This document shows, piece after piece, positions 25,641 to 32,942 of a stretch of DNA of 60,404 nucleotides. The translations under genes were made by a program, and so were the position numbers. The notes below the pieces were generated by a model that searched no databases, was not told the DNA's origin, and worked only from the letters and a program-made list of their open reading frames with translations. The stretch lies in the NCBI RefSeq assembly GCF_002102155.1, contig NZ_LQOU01000067.1, forward strand, positions 1-60,404, given 5' to 3'. The stretch's first letter is position 1. Every line of letters begins with the position of its first letter. This DNA comes from Mycobacterium europaeum (lineage in GTDB: Bacteria > Actinomycetota > Actinomycetes > Mycobacteriales > Mycobacteriaceae).

Positions 25641-26540
25641 GTGCCGAACACCGATGTTCACCCTGACCTGCACCGAGTCGCCCGTTTCGCCCCACGCCGA
25701 CTCGTCGGACCCCGGACGCTGGCGATCATGCGGGCGGGGATCGCGCTGCGCGAGCGCCTCGCCAAGCCCGTTCCCGGTGTCGAGGAGATCACGCTGGGTT
25801 CGGGAACCGGTGTCCGTCTGTTCCGGCCGGCCGGCGTGGCCGAGCCGACGCCGGCGCTGCTGTGGATCCACGGGGGCGGTTACGTGATCGGCACCGCCCG
25901 CCAGGACGACCGGCTCTGCAGCGGGTTCAGCCGGCGGCTGGGCATCACCGTCGCATCGGTGGATTACCGCCTGGCGCCCGAACATCCGTATCCCGCGCCG
26001 CTGGAAGACTGCTATTCGGCGTTGACCTGGCTGGCCGGCCTACCGTCCGTGGACCGGTATCGGGTGGCCATCGGCGGTGCCAGCGCCGGCGGCGGCCTGG
26101 CCGCGGCCCTGGCCCTGCTCGCCCGCGATCGCGCCGAGGTGAGCCCCGCGTTCCAGCTGCTGACCTATCCCATGCTCGACGACCGCAGCTCGGCGACCGC
26201 CCACAACCCGAACTACCGGCTGTGGGACACCCGCAGCAACCGGTTCGGCTGGTCGGCGTACCTCGGCGGCGCCGACCCACAGATCGCCGTGCCCGGGCGC
26301 CGCGAAGACCTCAGCGGCCTGCCACCGGCCTGGATCGGCGTCGGCACCCACGACCTGTTCCACGATGAGGACCTGGCCTACGCGGAACGCCTGACGGCCG
26401 CCGGGGTGCCGTGCGAGGTGGAGACCGTGCCTGGAGCCTTCCACGGATTCGACCTCTGGGCACCCAAAGCCCAAGTGTCGCAGCGGTTTTTCGACAGCCA
26501 GTGCGCCACGTTGCGCGCGGCGCTCGCCCTCGCGCCGTGA
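25641..26540 (+). CDS. lipW: Hormone-sensitive-lipase-type esterase LipW
   Basis: This 299-residue alpha/beta-hydrolase of the HSL family has the oxyanion motif HGGGYV at residues 77-82. The nucleophile is S148 in GGASAGGG, the acid is in GTHDLFHDED and the histidine in AFHGFDLW. It corresponds to M. tuberculosis LipW (Rv0217c) in size and layout. It would hydrolyse short-chain esters. The start is the GTG at 25641. GATACT about 15 bases upstream could be a -10 element, which would make the transcript nearly leaderless. It converges on the amidohydrolase gene with 7 bp between the stops. Confidence 0.9.
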   Translation: MPNTDVHPDLHRVARFAPRRLVGPRTLAIMRAGIALRERLAKPVPGVEEITLGSGTGVRLFRPAGVAEPTPALLWIHGGGYVIGTARQDDRLCSGFSRRLGITVASVDYRLAPEHPYPAPLEDCYSALTWLAGLPSVDRYRVAIGGASAGGGLAAALALLARDRAEVSPAFQLLTYPMLDDRSSATAHNPNYRLWDTRSNRFGWSAYLGGADPQIAVPGRREDLSGLPPAWIGVGTHDLFHDEDLAYAERLTAAGVPCEVETVPGAFHGFDLWAPKAQVSQRFFDSQCATLRAALALAP

Positions 26541-26547
26541 TCGCCGG

Positions 26548-27852
26548 TCACATCGCGAAGTAAACGAGTTCCCCGCCGATGATGGTGGCCGCCACCATGC
26601 CGGCGTCCAGCTCCGCCAGCGCCGTAGCCGGCGGCTCGCTGAGCACGCACAGGTCCCCCGGCTCTCCGGTCGCCACCGTCCGCGGCCGGGCCGGCCGCTC
26701 GGGCCGCCCCAGGAACATCGTCAAAGCGTCTCGGGCAGAGACACATTCGTCGGCGTTGAGGACGACACCGCTCGGGGTGGTGCGGTAGACGGCGGCGCGC
26801 ATCGTCGTCCAGGGATCGCCGTGGCCGAACGGCATGTCGGTGGACAGCGCCACGGGCACCGCCGCCTTCAGCAGGGAGGCAACGCGCCACAGCTGATCGT
26901 GCTCGGCGGCGGGGACGTCGGCGAGGTAGTGATCGCCGCGCTCGGCGACGAAGTTGGGCTGCGTCACCACCGTGACCCCCAGCTCGGCAAGATCGGCCAG
27001 GTTGTCGTGGGGCACCACGGCGGCATGCTCGATGCGGTCCTGCGGATGGCTGCCGGCCGCCCGCAGGGCCGCGACGGCCACCACGAGTTGGGCGGCGGTC
27101 ACGCAGTGCACGGCGACCGGGCGGCCCGCGTCGTGCCGGCCGGCGATCCAGTCCGCCAGCCCGTCCACGTCGAGGCGGTCGTCGTGCAGGATCTTCTTGC
27201 CCGGGGACAGGAAGCTGGGCCGCGGCCGGAACTCGCCGCGCCGGTGGGCGACCACCAGCGACACCATGTCGTCGGCGTCGAGGTCGGGAGTGGCGTCGGT
27301 GACGCCGGTGATGCCGGTCGCGGTGATGCGCCGGCTCAGTTCCGCCAGATCGCTTTCGCGCCGCTGCAGCAGGTCGGACCAACCGTGGTCCGCGCTGCGC
27401 AGACGCCCGTCGGGGTGCTCGGCCAGGCCCACCCGGCCCAGCGCCTCGGAGTTGAGGATCCACAGCGCACCGCTGCGGTGCTGGATGCGCACCGGGACGG
27501 TGCGCACGATGGCGTCGAGCGCGTGCCGGTCCAGGTCGCCGGCCACCGATTCGTGGTAGCCGACGGCGCGAATCCACCCGTCGGGACCCGGCGTCGCGTT
27601 CGAGAGCAGTTGCGTCAGCTCGGTTTTGGTGCAGACCCCGGGCGGTCCGACGAGGAACGAATCGAGCGCGGAGGCCGCCGAGCGCACGTGCACGTGGTGG
27701 TCGTGCAGGCCGGGCAGGACGGTTCCGCCGCCGGCGTAGAGCACGCCCTCGCCGGGTTCGGCAACCAGGCCGTCGCCCATCTCGTCGATCCGCTCGCCGA
27801 CCCGGATATCGGTGGTGGTCCCGTCCAGCAGGGTGGCCCGCCGAATCAGCAT
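26548..27852 (-). CDS. Amidohydrolase family 3 metal-dependent hydrolase
   Basis: This 434-residue protein of the urease/cyclic-amidohydrolase superfamily has the first metal site HDHHVHV near residues 50-56. A histidine strand VAVHCVTAAQL and RIEHAAVVPHDNL follow. The C-terminal aspartate is in ALSTDMPFGHGDPW, next to the composite beta-sandwich. Family members act on amides, cyclic ureas or N-acyl amino acids. The ATG at 27852 overlaps the upstream CoA-transferase stop (ATGCTGA), so they are coupled; a TTG nine bases earlier is possible. Substrate unknown. No orthologue is remembered at this place in M. tuberculosis. Confidence 0.87.
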   Translation of the reverse strand: MLIRRATLLDGTTTDIRVGERIDEMGDGLVAEPGEGVLYAGGGTVLPGLHDHHVHVRSAASALDSFLVGPPGVCTKTELTQLLSNATPGPDGWIRAVGYHESVAGDLDRHALDAIVRTVPVRIQHRSGALWILNSEALGRVGLAEHPDGRLRSADHGWSDLLQRRESDLAELSRRITATGITGVTDATPDLDADDMVSLVVAHRRGEFRPRPSFLSPGKKILHDDRLDVDGLADWIAGRHDAGRPVAVHCVTAAQLVVAVAALRAAGSHPQDRIEHAAVVPHDNLADLAELGVTVVTQPNFVAERGDHYLADVPAAEHDQLWRVASLLKAAVPVALSTDMPFGHGDPWTTMRAAVYRTTPSGVVLNADECVSARDALTMFLGRPERPARPRTVATGEPGDLCVLSEPPATALAELDAGMVAATIIGGELVYFAM

Positions 27853-29027
27853 GGCCGACAACTCCGTTGAGCCACCAGTTGGCGCACCGCCTCGTTGTGC
27901 GCACCCAGCCGCGCCGCGCGCCGGGCCGGCGGCGGAACCGGCGGGGGCGGCGCGAGCAGGTTTGCGACCGATGCCTGCGTGGGCAGCTGCGCATAGCCGG
28001 CGGCTACCGCGGCCATCGAAACCTCGATCAGCTCGCCGCCGCCCCGGCCCAGCGAGTCGGCGACCAGCCGGGCCGCCTCCAGCCCGGTCAACGGATCGGC
28101 GATGGCGTCGCCGCAGAACACCGGCCCGTCAGCCGCGACGCCCACGAGGCCGCCACCGACCGCGGCGTCGTCGCCGAACGCCGGGCGCTCATCGAGGTAT
28201 CCCTTGACGCGCAACCAGATTCGCCCTTTCCCCGCCGGCACGTCGTCCGGTCCCAGCCGGCGCCGCGTGAGCGCCGCGGGGCGCGAGCCTTCGATCACCA
28301 CATCGGCCACAGCGAGCAACTGGCGCAGCTCGTCCTCCTGACGGTCGAAATCGACGCAGTACGACAGCTTTTCACCGTTCATCCAGTCGAAGAAGCTTTG
28401 GTTGCCCGCTCGGGTACCGTCCGGGCGGGCCGGGCTCTCGACCTTGACGACGGACGCCCCGGCGCGTGCGAGCAGCTGTCCGCACAGCGGGCCCGCCCAC
28501 ATGGCGGACAGGTCGGCGACGAGCAGGCCCGCGACGCCGTGCGCCGGTGCGCGGGTCCCGCGGGGTCGTATTCGCGGGGCGGTGGCGGTGGCTTGGCCCA
28601 GGGCGGCCGCGGGGATGTCGAGCAGCGTGGTGCGCTCGATGACCGCGGCGAGCGGTTGGGTTGCGACCCAGCGCCGCAACGCCGCCCAGGGGTCGCCCGT
28701 GTCGTCGTCGCTCTGAACCAGCGCGGGGACGGCGGCGGCGTCGTCGGGGCGCGACAGCGTGATCGCGCACCAGCCGTCGGCGGCCACCAGTAGCCGGGTC
28801 GCCCCACCGGCGGACACCCGGCCGCGGCGGGTCAGGCCCAGCAGCGCGGCGCGGCCGGTCAACAGGCCGGCCGCATCGATGGTCACACCCAACCGCTCGC
28901 CGACGGCCGCGGCCACCCGCTGGGCGTGGGTCAGCACGGTCGCCCGGGAGAAGTCGGGCGGCCCGTCGGGCAGGCCGGTCAGGTAGGCCAGCCCGCTGCT
29001 CCCCCACGCCGACGTAGCCGAGCTCAC
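27846..29027 (-). CDS. CaiB/BaiF-family CoA-transferase with permuted domain order
   Basis: This 393-residue protein carries the family III CoA-transferase N-terminal signature VADLSAMWAGPLCGQLLARA then GASVVKVESP, but near residue 170 rather than near residue 10. The family's usual middle signature, DPLTGLEAARLVADSLGRGG, follows near 320. The first 160 residues (LTRRGRVSAGGATRLLVAAD then GWCAITLSRP) resemble the part that is normally C-terminal. This looks like a circular permutation. The GTG at 29027 is the start, with a weak GGGG site. It would move CoA between acids, and is coupled to the amidohydrolase downstream. Confidence 0.75.
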   Translation of the reverse strand: MSSATSAWGSSGLAYLTGLPDGPPDFSRATVLTHAQRVAAAVGERLGVTIDAAGLLTGRAALLGLTRRGRVSAGGATRLLVAADGWCAITLSRPDDAAAVPALVQSDDDTGDPWAALRRWVATQPLAAVIERTTLLDIPAAALGQATATAPRIRPRGTRAPAHGVAGLLVADLSAMWAGPLCGQLLARAGASVVKVESPARPDGTRAGNQSFFDWMNGEKLSYCVDFDRQEDELRQLLAVADVVIEGSRPAALTRRRLGPDDVPAGKGRIWLRVKGYLDERPAFGDDAAVGGGLVGVAADGPVFCGDAIADPLTGLEAARLVADSLGRGGGELIEVSMAAVAAGYAQLPTQASVANLLAPPPPVPPPARRAARLGAHNEAVRQLVAQRSCRPC

Positions 29028-29055
29028 GCCCCCATTGTGCTCGTGCCGCGCCTCC

Positions 29056-30072
29056 TCAGAAGTGCAGCGCGCGGAACCGCCAGTCCAGCACCGCGCGGTC
29101 AGCCTCGCCCGGCCCGTCGCCGGCGGCGTAGACCAGCGACCGCAGCCCCAGCACACCGCCGCGGCCGGCCGGTTCCGCGGATTCGACGTGCAGCTCGCTG
29201 TACAGGGTGTCGCCCTCGTGCACTGGGCCGGTGTGGTCGCAGGACTCCCAGCCCAGCACCGTCGCCAGGTTCGGCAGCAACCTGGACGCCTGAGCGAGGG
29301 CCAGCCCGATGGTGTGCCCGCCGTACACCAGCCGCCGCCCCGCGACCCGCGAATCATGGTGTGTGGCGGCGATGTTCAGGGTGAGCCGGGCGAGCTCCGG
29401 CGCACCGCTGACCACGTCGCCCGTGCTGTGCAGCACGGCGCCGGCCAGGCCCGGGTCGAAGTGCGGGCCGGGCACCCGGTGGCGGAACACCTCGCCGTCC
29501 CACTGCGCGGCCGGGTCGTGGGCCGGGCCCGGCGCACCGACACCGACCGTCGAAAGATCGTCGTGCGGCGCCTGGTCGGGCCGCCAATCCGGGCCGGCGG
29601 GCAGCATGCCACACCGGTAGAAGTCGAGTACCAACCGGTCGTCCTGGTCGACGGTGGTCATCCGCAGCGCCGCCAGGCCGGTGGGCGCCCGGCCCGGCTT
29701 GAGCGAGTTGGCGCGCAGCCCAACCACTTCCGTGCGGGTGTACAGGGTATCGCCGATGACGGGGAAGCGGTGAAAGGTGAGCCCGCGGTAGAACAGGTTG
29801 GCCTTGACCCGCTGGGTGGCCAGCGTCGACTGCCCGATCGCCACGTCGCAGACCAGCGCCGGATGGGCCAGCGGAGCGGGCAGGCCCGTCACGGCCGCGC
29901 ACAGGTCGGCGTCCAAGGCGAGCCGCAGCCGGTCCCCCACGATCGCCTGGTGGGCGGCGGCCAATCCCGGCGACAGGGTCACCGCGGGCGCCCAGTCGAA
30001 GACCTGGCCGACCGAGAGATCGTCGAAGTACGGCCCGCCGGCACGGATTCGCGCATACCCCTCGCTGGTCAC
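29056..30072 (-). CDS. MaoC-like double-hotdog protein (Rv0216 homologue)
   Basis: This 338-residue protein has two tandem hotdog-fold halves, each similar to MaoC/(R)-enoyl-CoA hydratase domains: RAGGPYFDDLSVGQVF opens the first and LVYGGHTIGLALAQASRLLP the second. It matches Rv0216, whose crystal structure is a double hotdog and whose gene was linked to survival during infection (memory). A hydratase or thioesterase role on acyl-CoA is expected but unproven. The GTG at 30072 starts the gene. CoA-transferase and amidohydrolase genes follow on the same strand; fadE3 is divergent across a tandem repeat. Confidence 0.88.
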   Translation of the reverse strand: MTSEGYARIRAGGPYFDDLSVGQVFDWAPAVTLSPGLAAAHQAIVGDRLRLALDADLCAAVTGLPAPLAHPALVCDVAIGQSTLATQRVKANLFYRGLTFHRFPVIGDTLYTRTEVVGLRANSLKPGRAPTGLAALRMTTVDQDDRLVLDFYRCGMLPAGPDWRPDQAPHDDLSTVGVGAPGPAHDPAAQWDGEVFRHRVPGPHFDPGLAGAVLHSTGDVVSGAPELARLTLNIAATHHDSRVAGRRLVYGGHTIGLALAQASRLLPNLATVLGWESCDHTGPVHEGDTLYSELHVESAEPAGRGGVLGLRSLVYAAGDGPGEADRAVLDWRFRALHF

Positions 30073-30114
30073 AACGCCACATGCTGGCAGGCTGTCGGAT
30101 CGGGGGTCAACTTC

Positions 30115-30224
30115 GTGGCGATCGCGAGCGCGGCGAAGCCGGGCGAAGCGGGTCTGCCACCATCAACACCCGTGGCGATCGCGAGCGCGGCGAAGCCGGG
30201 CGAAGCGGGTCTGCCACCATCAAC
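30115..30224. repeat. Tandem direct repeat, 57-bp period, ahead of fadE3
   Basis: Two copies of a 53-bp sequence beginning GTGGCGATCGCGAGCGCGGC and ending CCACCATCAAC lie at 30115-30167 and 30172-30224, identical as far as I can read, with a 4-bp spacer. A single diverged copy of the first 31 bases lies at 3889-3919. The period equals 19 codons and keeps an upstream frame open into fadE3. It occupies the divergent region between the MaoC-like gene and fadE3. Confidence 0.85.
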
Positions 30225-30242
30225 GCTGGGAGGCGGTCATCG

Positions 30243-31388
30243 GTGAACGACGAAGAAGAGATGCTGGTGGCGACGGTGCGGGCGTTCATCGACCGCGACG
30301 TCAAGCCGACCGTCCGCGAGGTCGAGCACGCCAACACCTACCCCGAGGCGTGGATCGAGCAGATGAAGCGGATCGGCATCTACGGCCTGGCGATTCCCGA
30401 GGAGTACGGCGGGTCGCCGGTGTCCATGCCGTGCTACGTCCGGGTCACCGAGGAGCTGGCCCGCGGGTGGATGAGCCTGGCCGGCGCGATGGGCGGGCAC
30501 ACGGTGGTGGCCAAGCTGCTGACGCTGTTCGGGACCGAGGAGCAGAAGCGGACCTACCTGCCGGCGATGGCCACCGGCGAGCTGCGCGCCACCATGGCGC
30601 TGACGGAACCGGGCGGCGGCTCGGACCTGCAGAACATGACGACGACGGCGCTGGTGGACAGCTCTGGCGGCTTGCGGATCAACGGTGCCAAGACGTGGAT
30701 CAGCAACGCGCGGCGGTCCGGTCTGATCGCGCTGCTGTGCAAGACCGATCCGAACGCCACGCCGCGGCACCGCGGCATCTCGATCGTGCTCGTCCAGCAG
30801 GGTCCCGGCCTGACGGTGTCACGGGACCTGCCCAAGCTGGGCTATAAGGGCGTCGAGTCCTGCGAGCTGTCCTTCGACGACTACCGCGCGCCCGAGTCGG
30901 CCGTGCTGGGCGGCCGCATGGGCGAGGGGTTTTCGCAAATGATGAAAGGCCTCGAGACGGGCCGCATCCAGGTGGCCGCCCGCGCCCTGGGCGTGGGCAT
31001 GGCGGCGCTCGAGGACGCGCTGGCGTATGCGCAGCAGCGGGAAAGCTTCGGCCGGCCGATCTGGCAGCACCAGTCGGTCGGCAACTACCTGGCCGACATG
31101 GCGACCAAACTGACCGCCGCCCGGCAGCTCACCCGCTACGCCGCCGAACGCTACGACAGCGGCGAGCGCTGCGACATGGAGGCCGGCATGGCCAAGCTGT
31201 TCGCCTCCGAGGTGGCGATGGAGATCGCCCTGAACGCCGTGCGGATTCACGGCGGCTACGGCTACTCATGCGAATACGACGTGGAGCGCTACTTCCGAGA
31301 CGCGCCCCTGATGATCGTCGGCGAAGGCACCAACGAGATTCAGCGCAACGTGATCGCCGCGCAACTGGTCGCGCGGGGCGGCATCTGA
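30243..31388 (+). CDS. fadE3: Acyl-CoA dehydrogenase (FadE3-like)
   Basis: This 381-residue acyl-CoA dehydrogenase has the FAD and substrate contacts MALTEPGGGSDLQNM and INGAKTWISNA, and ESFGRPIWQHQSVGNYLADM in the third domain. The catalytic glutamate is in MIVGEGTNEIQRN. It would introduce the alpha,beta double bond in an acyl-CoA. It corresponds to the Rv0215c position. The GTG at 30243 is chosen for its GGGAGG site 10 bases upstream. An earlier in-frame ATG at 30081 would read through the tandem repeats and add 54 residues of repeat-encoded sequence, which I reject. Confidence 0.9.
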   Translation: MNDEEEMLVATVRAFIDRDVKPTVREVEHANTYPEAWIEQMKRIGIYGLAIPEEYGGSPVSMPCYVRVTEELARGWMSLAGAMGGHTVVAKLLTLFGTEEQKRTYLPAMATGELRATMALTEPGGGSDLQNMTTTALVDSSGGLRINGAKTWISNARRSGLIALLCKTDPNATPRHRGISIVLVQQGPGLTVSRDLPKLGYKGVESCELSFDDYRAPESAVLGGRMGEGFSQMMKGLETGRIQVAARALGVGMAALEDALAYAQQRESFGRPIWQHQSVGNYLADMATKLTAARQLTRYAAERYDSGERCDMEAGMAKLFASEVAMEIALNAVRIHGGYGYSCEYDVERYFRDAPLMIVGEGTNEIQRNVIAAQLVARGGI

Positions 31389-31505
31389 GCGCGAGCCCGA
31401 ATGTGCGGGCTCGACGTCGGTGGGTCCTGTATCCTTGCCTGACTTCTCCCACCAGCAAATCGGTTCGGGAGTAAAAGCTACTGCAACGAAAGAAAGTCGG
31501 CTGCC

Positions 31506-31961
31506 ATGAGTTATCCCCCAGGGCCGTACGAAGGCTCGCCGGAGTGGCAGGGTCAGCCGCCGGAATGGCAGGGTCAACCGCCGGCATGGCCGGGCCAGCC
31601 CCCGGGCTGGCCGGGTCAGCAACCGGGTCAGCAGCCCGGTTGGCCGCCGCCTCAGCCGGGCTGGCCGGGCCAGCCGGAACCGGAGAACTACCTCGTCTGG
31701 GCCATCCTGTGCACCGTGCTGTGCTGTCTGCCGCTCGGAATCGTCTCGATCGTCTACTCCACCAAGGTGTCCGGCCTGTGGGCCCAGGGCCGGTATGCCG
31801 AGGCCCAGGCGGCGGCCGACAACGCCAAGAAGTGGGCCATCATCGGCGCCATCGTCGGCGCGGTGTTCGCGGTGATCATGGTGATCCTCTATGTCGCCAT
31901 CGGCGTGATCGCCGTCTCGAACCTGCCGTCGACCACGACCACCACGTATTCGGGCATCTGA
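31506..31961 (+). CDS. Small Pro-rich membrane protein, CD225/dispanin-like
   Basis: This 151-residue protein opens with about 55 residues of Pro/Gly/Gln/Trp repeats (PPEWQGQPPEWQGQPPAWPG and on). NYLVWAILCTVLCCLPLGIV follows, a first membrane span with the CC-LPLGI pattern of CD225/dispanin proteins. Then come a cytoplasmic loop (STKVSGLWAQGRYAEAQAAA) and a second span ending near residue 139. Such proteins insert as helical hairpins; the bacterial function is unknown. The ATG at 31506 follows a 117-bp leader. It converges on the enoyl-CoA hydratase gene with an 18-bp gap. The repeat number is likely to vary between strains. Confidence 0.82.
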   Translation: MSYPPGPYEGSPEWQGQPPEWQGQPPAWPGQPPGWPGQQPGQQPGWPPPQPGWPGQPEPENYLVWAILCTVLCCLPLGIVSIVYSTKVSGLWAQGRYAEAQAAADNAKKWAIIGAIVGAVFAVIMVILYVAIGVIAVSNLPSTTTTTYSGI

Positions 31962-31979
31962 CAACGCTTTAGGCGATTC

Positions 31980-32939
31980 TCAGGCGCCGGTCGCGTCGAT
32001 CAGTCCCCAGGCCAGGGCAGTGCCGGCGTCGATGATACGGCCCGACAACACCAGATAGGCGGTGCGCCACCGGCCGATCCGGCGGGTGACGCTGAGCGTT
32101 CCGCCGGCGCCGGGAATCAGCCCCAGGTGCAATTCGGGCAGGCCGAACACCGAATCGTCGCGCGCGCTCACCCATCCGCAGAACGCCGCCATCTCGAGCC
32201 CGCTGCCCAGCACGCGGCCGTGCACCTCCGCCGTGCAGGCCGGGCCGAGCCGGGCGGTGAGCGCGTCGAGGGCCAGGGCGGGGCTGTGCCGGGTGCGGGC
32301 CAGGTGCGCGCTCGCCGGATCGGCGAAGGTGCCGAATTCGGCGAGGTCCCCCCCACTGCAGAACGACGGCCCGTTGCCGCTCAACACGATCCCGGTCACC
32401 GACGGGTCCAGTTGCGCGACGGTCAGCGCCTCCAGCAGGGTGGCCCGGGCGTCGGTGGAAAACGCGTTGTGCCGCTGCGGCCGGTTGAACGCGATGCGCA
32501 GCGTGTCGCCGTCGCGCTCGGCCCGCACCGGGTCGGCGATGTCGGGCATCCGGGCCGGGCCTCGCTCGGTCAGCCAGCGTGCGAATTCGGGGCCGGCCTG
32601 CAGGGTCGAGTACGCCAGCGATTCGGTCACCACGGCGGGCAGCGCCGGGCCGCCGGGGTCCACCGCGCGCAACACGTCGTCACAGACGCTGCTGGCCTGC
32701 GGCCAATGCCGACACCGCGCGGTCAACTCGGCGAGCGCGTCGGGCACCGAGTCGACGGTGACGACCCGGCGATCCTCGTAACGGTCCTCCGTCAACGTGA
32801 AAGTCGCCGCGTTCAGCCATGATTCGCAGGCCGCCAGGTCGTCGGCCCGGCCGTGCGCCACGATCACCCCGGGTGGGGCCGCGGCGCCGGTCCCGGGGCC
32901 CGCGCCGGGTGCGCTCGACAGGTCCACCACCTGCAGCAT
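31980..32939 (-). CDS. Enoyl-CoA hydratase/isomerase with N-terminal extension
   Basis: This 319-residue protein has a crotonase core in its last 185 residues: FNRPQRHNAFSTDAR, oxyanion motif NGPSFCSGGDL, catalytic glutamate contexts RVLGSGLEMAAFCGW and VFGLPELHLGLIPGAGG. About 130 residues precede this core, including ESLAYSTLQAGPEFARWL, which resembles the interior of another crotonase domain. The protein may therefore contain a decayed duplicate. The ATG at 32939 lies 3 bp after the fadD4 stop, so the two are one operon. Hydration of an enoyl-CoA is expected. Confidence 0.85.
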   Translation of the reverse strand: MLQVVDLSSAPGAGPGTGAAAPPGVIVAHGRADDLAACESWLNAATFTLTEDRYEDRRVVTVDSVPDALAELTARCRHWPQASSVCDDVLRAVDPGGPALPAVVTESLAYSTLQAGPEFARWLTERGPARMPDIADPVRAERDGDTLRIAFNRPQRHNAFSTDARATLLEALTVAQLDPSVTGIVLSGNGPSFCSGGDLAEFGTFADPASAHLARTRHSPALALDALTARLGPACTAEVHGRVLGSGLEMAAFCGWVSARDDSVFGLPELHLGLIPGAGGTLSVTRRIGRWRTAYLVLSGRIIDAGTALAWGLIDATGA

Positions 32940-32942
32940 GGA

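Noticed and set aside
30115..30224. CRISPR-like array
   Set aside because: There are only two adjacent copies with a 4-bp spacer and no cas genes; it is a tandem repeat.
30081..30242. N-terminal extension of FadE3 through the tandem repeat
   Set aside because: The extension would encode only the duplicated repeat, and the GTG at 30243 has a well-placed GGGAGG and gives the normal family N-terminus.
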